Assembly: GCA_017413305.1 (NCBI GenBank) | Contig: JAFPUA010000139.1 | Span: 1 to 6,307 of the forward strand | DNA from: Candidatus Ruminimicrobiellum caprinum | GTDB taxonomy: Bacteria > Elusimicrobiota > Endomicrobiia > Endomicrobiales > Endomicrobiaceae | DNA: 6,307 bases | Direction: 5' to 3' | Part shown: piece by piece, positions 4,578-6,307 of the stretch | Layout of the letters: each line of letters opens with the position of its first letter | Numbering within the stretch: position 1 is the first letter of the stretch | The notes under the pieces: model-generated | Seen by the model: the letters and a program-made list of their open reading frames with translations, nothing else | Told to the model about the DNA's origin: nothing | Databases searched by the model: none | Made by a program: the position numbers and the translations under genes

Positions 4578-5075
4578 ATGGCTAACAATTTTTCATTCGA
4601 TATCGTTTCAGAAATCAATTTTATGGAAGTAGATAACGCAATAAACCAAGCTCAAAAAGAACTTGCTCAAAGATACGATTTTAAAGGTTCCAAATCTTCA
4701 ATAGATTACAATAAAAATGATAAGAAGATTACTTTAATAGGCGATGATGAATTTAAATTGAAATCTTTAATCGATATTGTAGAGGGGAAATTTGCAAAAA
4801 GAGGAATTTCTCTTAAATGTATGGACTTTAAAGCTAAAGAGCAGGCTTTTGAAGGAACGATAAGGCAAGTTATAGAGTTGGTCAGCGGTTTGCCGTCAGA
4901 TAAGGCAAAAGAAATAACCAAGATGATTAAAAATGAAAAATTTAAAGTCAATACACAGATCGAAGGTGCTAAAATAAAAGTATCTTCTCCTAAAAAAGAT
5001 GAACTTCAGTCCGTTATTTCTTTCTTGAAAAATGCTAATTTTTCATTACCTTTACAATTCACAAATTATAGATAA
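4578..5075 (+). CDS. yajQ: YajQ-family nucleotide-binding protein
   Basis: A 165-residue cytoplasmic protein, matching the roughly 163-residue norm of the family. It has the diagnostic N-terminus 'MANNFSFDIVSE' followed by 'AQKELAQRYDFKGSKSSI', and in the second half 'KAKEITKMIKNEKFKVNTQIEGAKIKVSSPKKDELQSVI'. The fold is two ferredoxin-like alpha/beta halves. Family members bind nucleic acid or nucleotides; some (Xanthomonas) bind cyclic di-GMP and act on gene expression, but the ancestral role is unsettled, so no reaction is assigned. The start at 4578 is set by the strong AGGAGGAG; an upstream in-frame ATG at 4521 lies inside tRNA-Val and is rejected. It ends 2 nt before the radical SAM gene, so the two are translationally coupled. 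Confidence 0.93.
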   Translation: MANNFSFDIVSEINFMEVDNAINQAQKELAQRYDFKGSKSSIDYNKNDKKITLIGDDEFKLKSLIDIVEGKFAKRGISLKCMDFKAKEQAFEGTIRQVIELVSGLPSDKAKEITKMIKNEKFKVNTQIEGAKIKVSSPKKDELQSVISFLKNANFSLPLQFTNYR

Positions 5076-5077
5076 AA

Positions 5078-5680
5078 ATGGATTTTTCTTATAAGTATGC
5101 AGGTAATCTCTATCTTAATATTACAAACCGTTGTTTTATGGCATGTCCTTATTGCATAAAACACAAATGGGAAAACAAGTTCAGAGGGAATTCTCTTAAA
5201 CTTGACAGAGAACCTACTGTAGAAGAAGTAATTAAATCTATAGGGGATCCTACAAAATACGGTGAGATTATCTTTTGCGGATACGGAGATGCATTGATAA
5301 GGCTTCCCGAGACGATAGAAATTGCAAAATGGCTTAAAAGTAAAAATATAAGAGTTCGTATTAACACTGCAGGTCTTGCCAACAGATACTATCACAGAAA
5401 CATCCTGCCGGAACTTAAAGGCTTGATAGATGTTATTTCCATTAGTCTTAACGGAACGAATCCGAAAGAACATAATGAAATTAACAGACCTATGTTTAAA
5501 GAAGAATCTTTTGACGAAATTATAAAATTTGCTAAATCAGCTAAAGAATATATTCCAACGGTAGTTATAACGGCAGTAGAACTTCCCGGGCTTGATGTTT
5601 CCAAAGTAAAAGAAATTGCAAAGTCTGCAGGAGTTTTGTTCCGTTCCCGACCATTTTTAGATGAATATGAAGAGCAATGA
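5078..5680 (+). CDS. Radical SAM protein, TatD-associated type
   Basis: A 200-residue protein with the CxxxCxxC iron-sulfur/SAM motif at C19, C23, C26 ('NRCFMACPYC'). 'IIFCGYGDALIRL' (64-76) stands in the usual GGE position for SAM binding, and 'RINTAGLANRYYH' and 'DVISISLNGTNPKEHNEINRP' continue the half-barrel. The short length, the early cluster at residue 19 and 'LYLNITNRC' with 'FCGYGD' match the small family annotated as TatD family-associated radical SAM protein. No extra iron-sulfur cluster domain or C-terminal SPASM domain is present, and the substrate of the family is unknown. No TatD nuclease is in this window. There is no Shine-Dalgarno before ATG 5078, so translation probably depends on yajQ ending 2 nt upstream. 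Its stop overlaps the next start (ATGA at 5677-5680). Confidence 0.88.
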   Translation: MDFSYKYAGNLYLNITNRCFMACPYCIKHKWENKFRGNSLKLDREPTVEEVIKSIGDPTKYGEIIFCGYGDALIRLPETIEIAKWLKSKNIRVRINTAGLANRYYHRNILPELKGLIDVISISLNGTNPKEHNEINRPMFKEESFDEIIKFAKSAKEYIPTVVITAVELPGLDVSKVKEIAKSAGVLFRSRPFLDEYEEQ

Positions 5681-6307
5681 AACAATACATAAATAAACTT
5701 ACCAATATTCATGTAGCAGTTTTCCTTTTTTTTGTTGTTCTTGCAGCACACCTTGATATTATATTTTATCCTTCCGGTATATTTTTTTCTTCTCTAAATT
5801 ATGGAGATTTAAACTATTATATAAATCTAAGATTGTTTACCTTTGGAAGTTTGTTGTCGGGAATTTTTCCTTTCTGGACTACTAAAATTTTATGCGGGGT
5901 TCCTGTTTTTGCCAACTCGGAATCGGCAGTATTTTATCCGTTAAATTTAATGTATGTATTTCTTCCCGTATCCAAGGCAATCAATTTTTCATTTTTAATT
6001 CATTTTTTTATATTGTCTTTTTCATCGTTTCTATGGGTAAACAATAAAATAAAAGATAAGGCCGTTTCTATTCTTGTTGCAATAGTTGCAGCATTTTTAT
6101 CCAGTACTTACATACATGCGTGTGCAGCACATCTTTCCAATATAAATACCTGTGTTTGGTTTCCTCTCTTGTTATATTTTTATGATAGATCTTTCAGCGA
6201 AAAATCGTATAAATATATATTTCCGGTTTCCATTATTATATGTCTGCAAATCTTTGCAGGACATTGGCAGTATATTTATTATACTGCAGGAGTTTCTCTA
6301 ATTTATG
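5677..6307 (+). CDS. YfhO-like polytopic membrane protein (3'-truncated)
   Basis: An open frame of 210 codons running off the window. The start ATG 5677 overlaps the radical SAM stop as ATGA, with GAAGAG just upstream. It is highly hydrophobic: membrane segments at about 13-31, 102-121, 130-146, 159-169 and 181-194, with the first extracytoplasmic loop between the first two. Motifs: 'GIFPFWTTKILCGVPVFAN' (62-80), then 'AVFYPLNLMYVFLP' (84-97), and 'LQIFAGHWQYIYYT' (190-203). These match the N-terminal half of YfhO-like proteins (GT-C-fold membrane proteins of about 800-900 residues linked to lipid-linked sugar transfer or surface glycans). The conserved Asp of GT-C enzymes would fall in the first loop; D44 is the likely candidate. 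The function is by family only, the substrate is unknown, and the C-terminal half is unseen. It shares an operon with yajQ and the radical SAM gene. Confidence 0.8.
   Translation, partial: MKQYINKLTNIHVAVFLFFVVLAAHLDIIFYPSGIFFSSLNYGDLNYYINLRLFTFGSLLSGIFPFWTTKILCGVPVFANSESAVFYPLNLMYVFLPVSKAINFSFLIHFFILSFSSFLWVNNKIKDKAVSILVAIVAAFLSSTYIHACAAHLSNINTCVWFPLLLYFYDRSFSEKSYKYIFPVSIIICLQIFAGHWQYIYYTAGVSLIY

Noticed and set aside
4706..5751. Minus-strand frames of 77-135 codons under yajQ, the radical SAM gene and the YfhO-like gene
   Set aside because: All overlap clearly functional genes on the plus strand; composition reflects the antisense of lysine- and isoleucine-rich coding DNA.

Overview
The window is AT-rich bacterial chromosome with tightly packed housekeeping genes and one looser, regulation-rich stretch in the middle. 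Taxonomy is an inference from gene content. Low GC, a short class III-type pilin with a GFTLVE cleavage site and a mature N-terminus of the 'EGYALLGAIKDAQ' style, and a TatD-linked-type radical SAM protein would all fit an Elusimicrobiota (Endomicrobia-like) gut bacterium. I cannot confirm this from sequence alone.

Layout. (1) 2-2731 (+): isoleucyl-tRNA synthetase, whose true start probably lies just left of the window, closed by a strong terminator that reads in both directions. (2) 2788-3222: no protein gene. It holds a large nested foldback (about 2823-3044) that is either a structured non-coding RNA or a MITE-like palindromic element, a candidate leftward promoter for it, AT-rich direct and inverted repeats, and the terminator of the next gene. 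(3) 3223-3711 (-): a type IV pilin-like prepilin. (4) 3712-4001: a divergent regulatory region with a consensus rightward promoter driving a short terminated RNA (about 3775-3896), a leftward promoter candidate for the pilin, and three 10-bp operator-like repeats. (5) 4002-4331 (+): a small XRE-type regulator with a C-terminal coiled coil. (6) 4392-4557: two tRNA genes behind a promoter. The first carries a Phe (GAA) anticodon on what looks like a tRNA-Cys body with U73; the second is an ordinary tRNA-Val(GAC). (7) 4578-6307 (+): a compact run of YajQ-family protein, TatD-associated-type radical SAM protein and the start of a YfhO-like polytopic membrane protein, with a 2-nt gap and a 4-nt overlap.

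How it may work together. ileS, the tRNAs and yajQ are translation or housekeeping genes. The pilin, the short RNA, the repeats and the XRE gene look like one local regulatory module: the repeats overlap the best leftward pilin promoter, and the short RNA is transcribed opposite the pilin leader. That circuit is inferred from geometry only. The two observations I rate highest are the isotype-conflicted tRNA at 4392 and the unassigned foldback at 2823-3044.
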